Shown here one piece after another: positions 13,696 to 13,757 of a stretch of DNA of 13,757 nt (its first letter is position 1; every line of letters starts with the position of its first letter). Source of the stretch: Syntrophaceae bacterium UBA4778 (lineage in GTDB: Bacteria > Desulfobacterota > Syntrophia > Syntrophales > UBA4778). Below the pieces are notes generated by a model. That model saw nothing but the letters and a program-made list of their open reading frames with translations, was not told the origin of the DNA and did no database searches. Where the stretch lies: positions 1-13,757 of the forward strand of contig DHHG01000250.1 in the NCBI GenBank assembly GCA_002403175.1, given 5' to 3'. A program made the position numbers and the translations under genes.

Positions 13696-13757
13696 TCAGG
13701 TACTCTTCTATGGGAATTCTCAACCATTGCAAATCCGTTATTTTTGGAAAATTCTAA

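Overview
The window looks like chromosomal DNA from a Gram-negative, probably anaerobic bacterium, most likely a Desulfobacterota (former Deltaproteobacteria, Syntrophia-like). The signs are an outer-membrane-type Slp lipoprotein, a periplasmic adaptor subunit, a ferredoxin-nitroreductase fusion, and an ECF sigma factor beside an AhpD-like protein. The taxon is inferred from gene types and memory of similar proteins, not from a search. All confident genes are on the minus strand except one. There are no rRNA, tRNA, CRISPR or insertion-sequence signals.

Right to left, in the direction of minus-strand transcription: (a) 13695-11858, a two-cluster ferredoxin-nitroreductase followed after 62 nt by a membrane-anchored alpha/beta hydrolase. 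(b) 11638-9413, an orphan REC-GAF-PAS sensor histidine kinase with a possible terminator behind it. (c) 9187-7406, a short-form alpha-glucan phosphorylase. (d) 7115-6534, an Slp-family lipoprotein with an extremely Trp/Tyr-rich C-terminus. (e) 6299-5049, a thiolase behind a good sigma70-type promoter. A strong hairpin at 4995-5027 separates it from the only clear plus-strand gene, a flavin-binding split-barrel (pyridoxamine oxidase-like) protein at 4547-4948. (f) An AT-rich, gene-poor stretch at 3724-4546. (g) 3639 to the left edge, an apparent operon: AhpD-like CxxC protein, ECF sigma factor, HlyD-type adaptor, and a double-ABC ATPase of the YbhF type cut by the window edge.

Region (g) is the most interesting part. 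A small protein with a peroxidase-type CxxCxxxH motif and a C-terminal Cys-rich tail sits 26 nt upstream of an ECF sigma factor that itself ends in a two-Cys extension. No recognisable anti-sigma factor lies between them or next to them, and the downstream cargo is an efflux-type exporter. This suggests a thiol- or metal-responsive switch controlling export. A GGAAC...TCTG promoter-like element in front of the divergent flavoprotein gene hints that it could be part of the same regulon. The function is inference; the gene order and the motifs are visible in the sequence.
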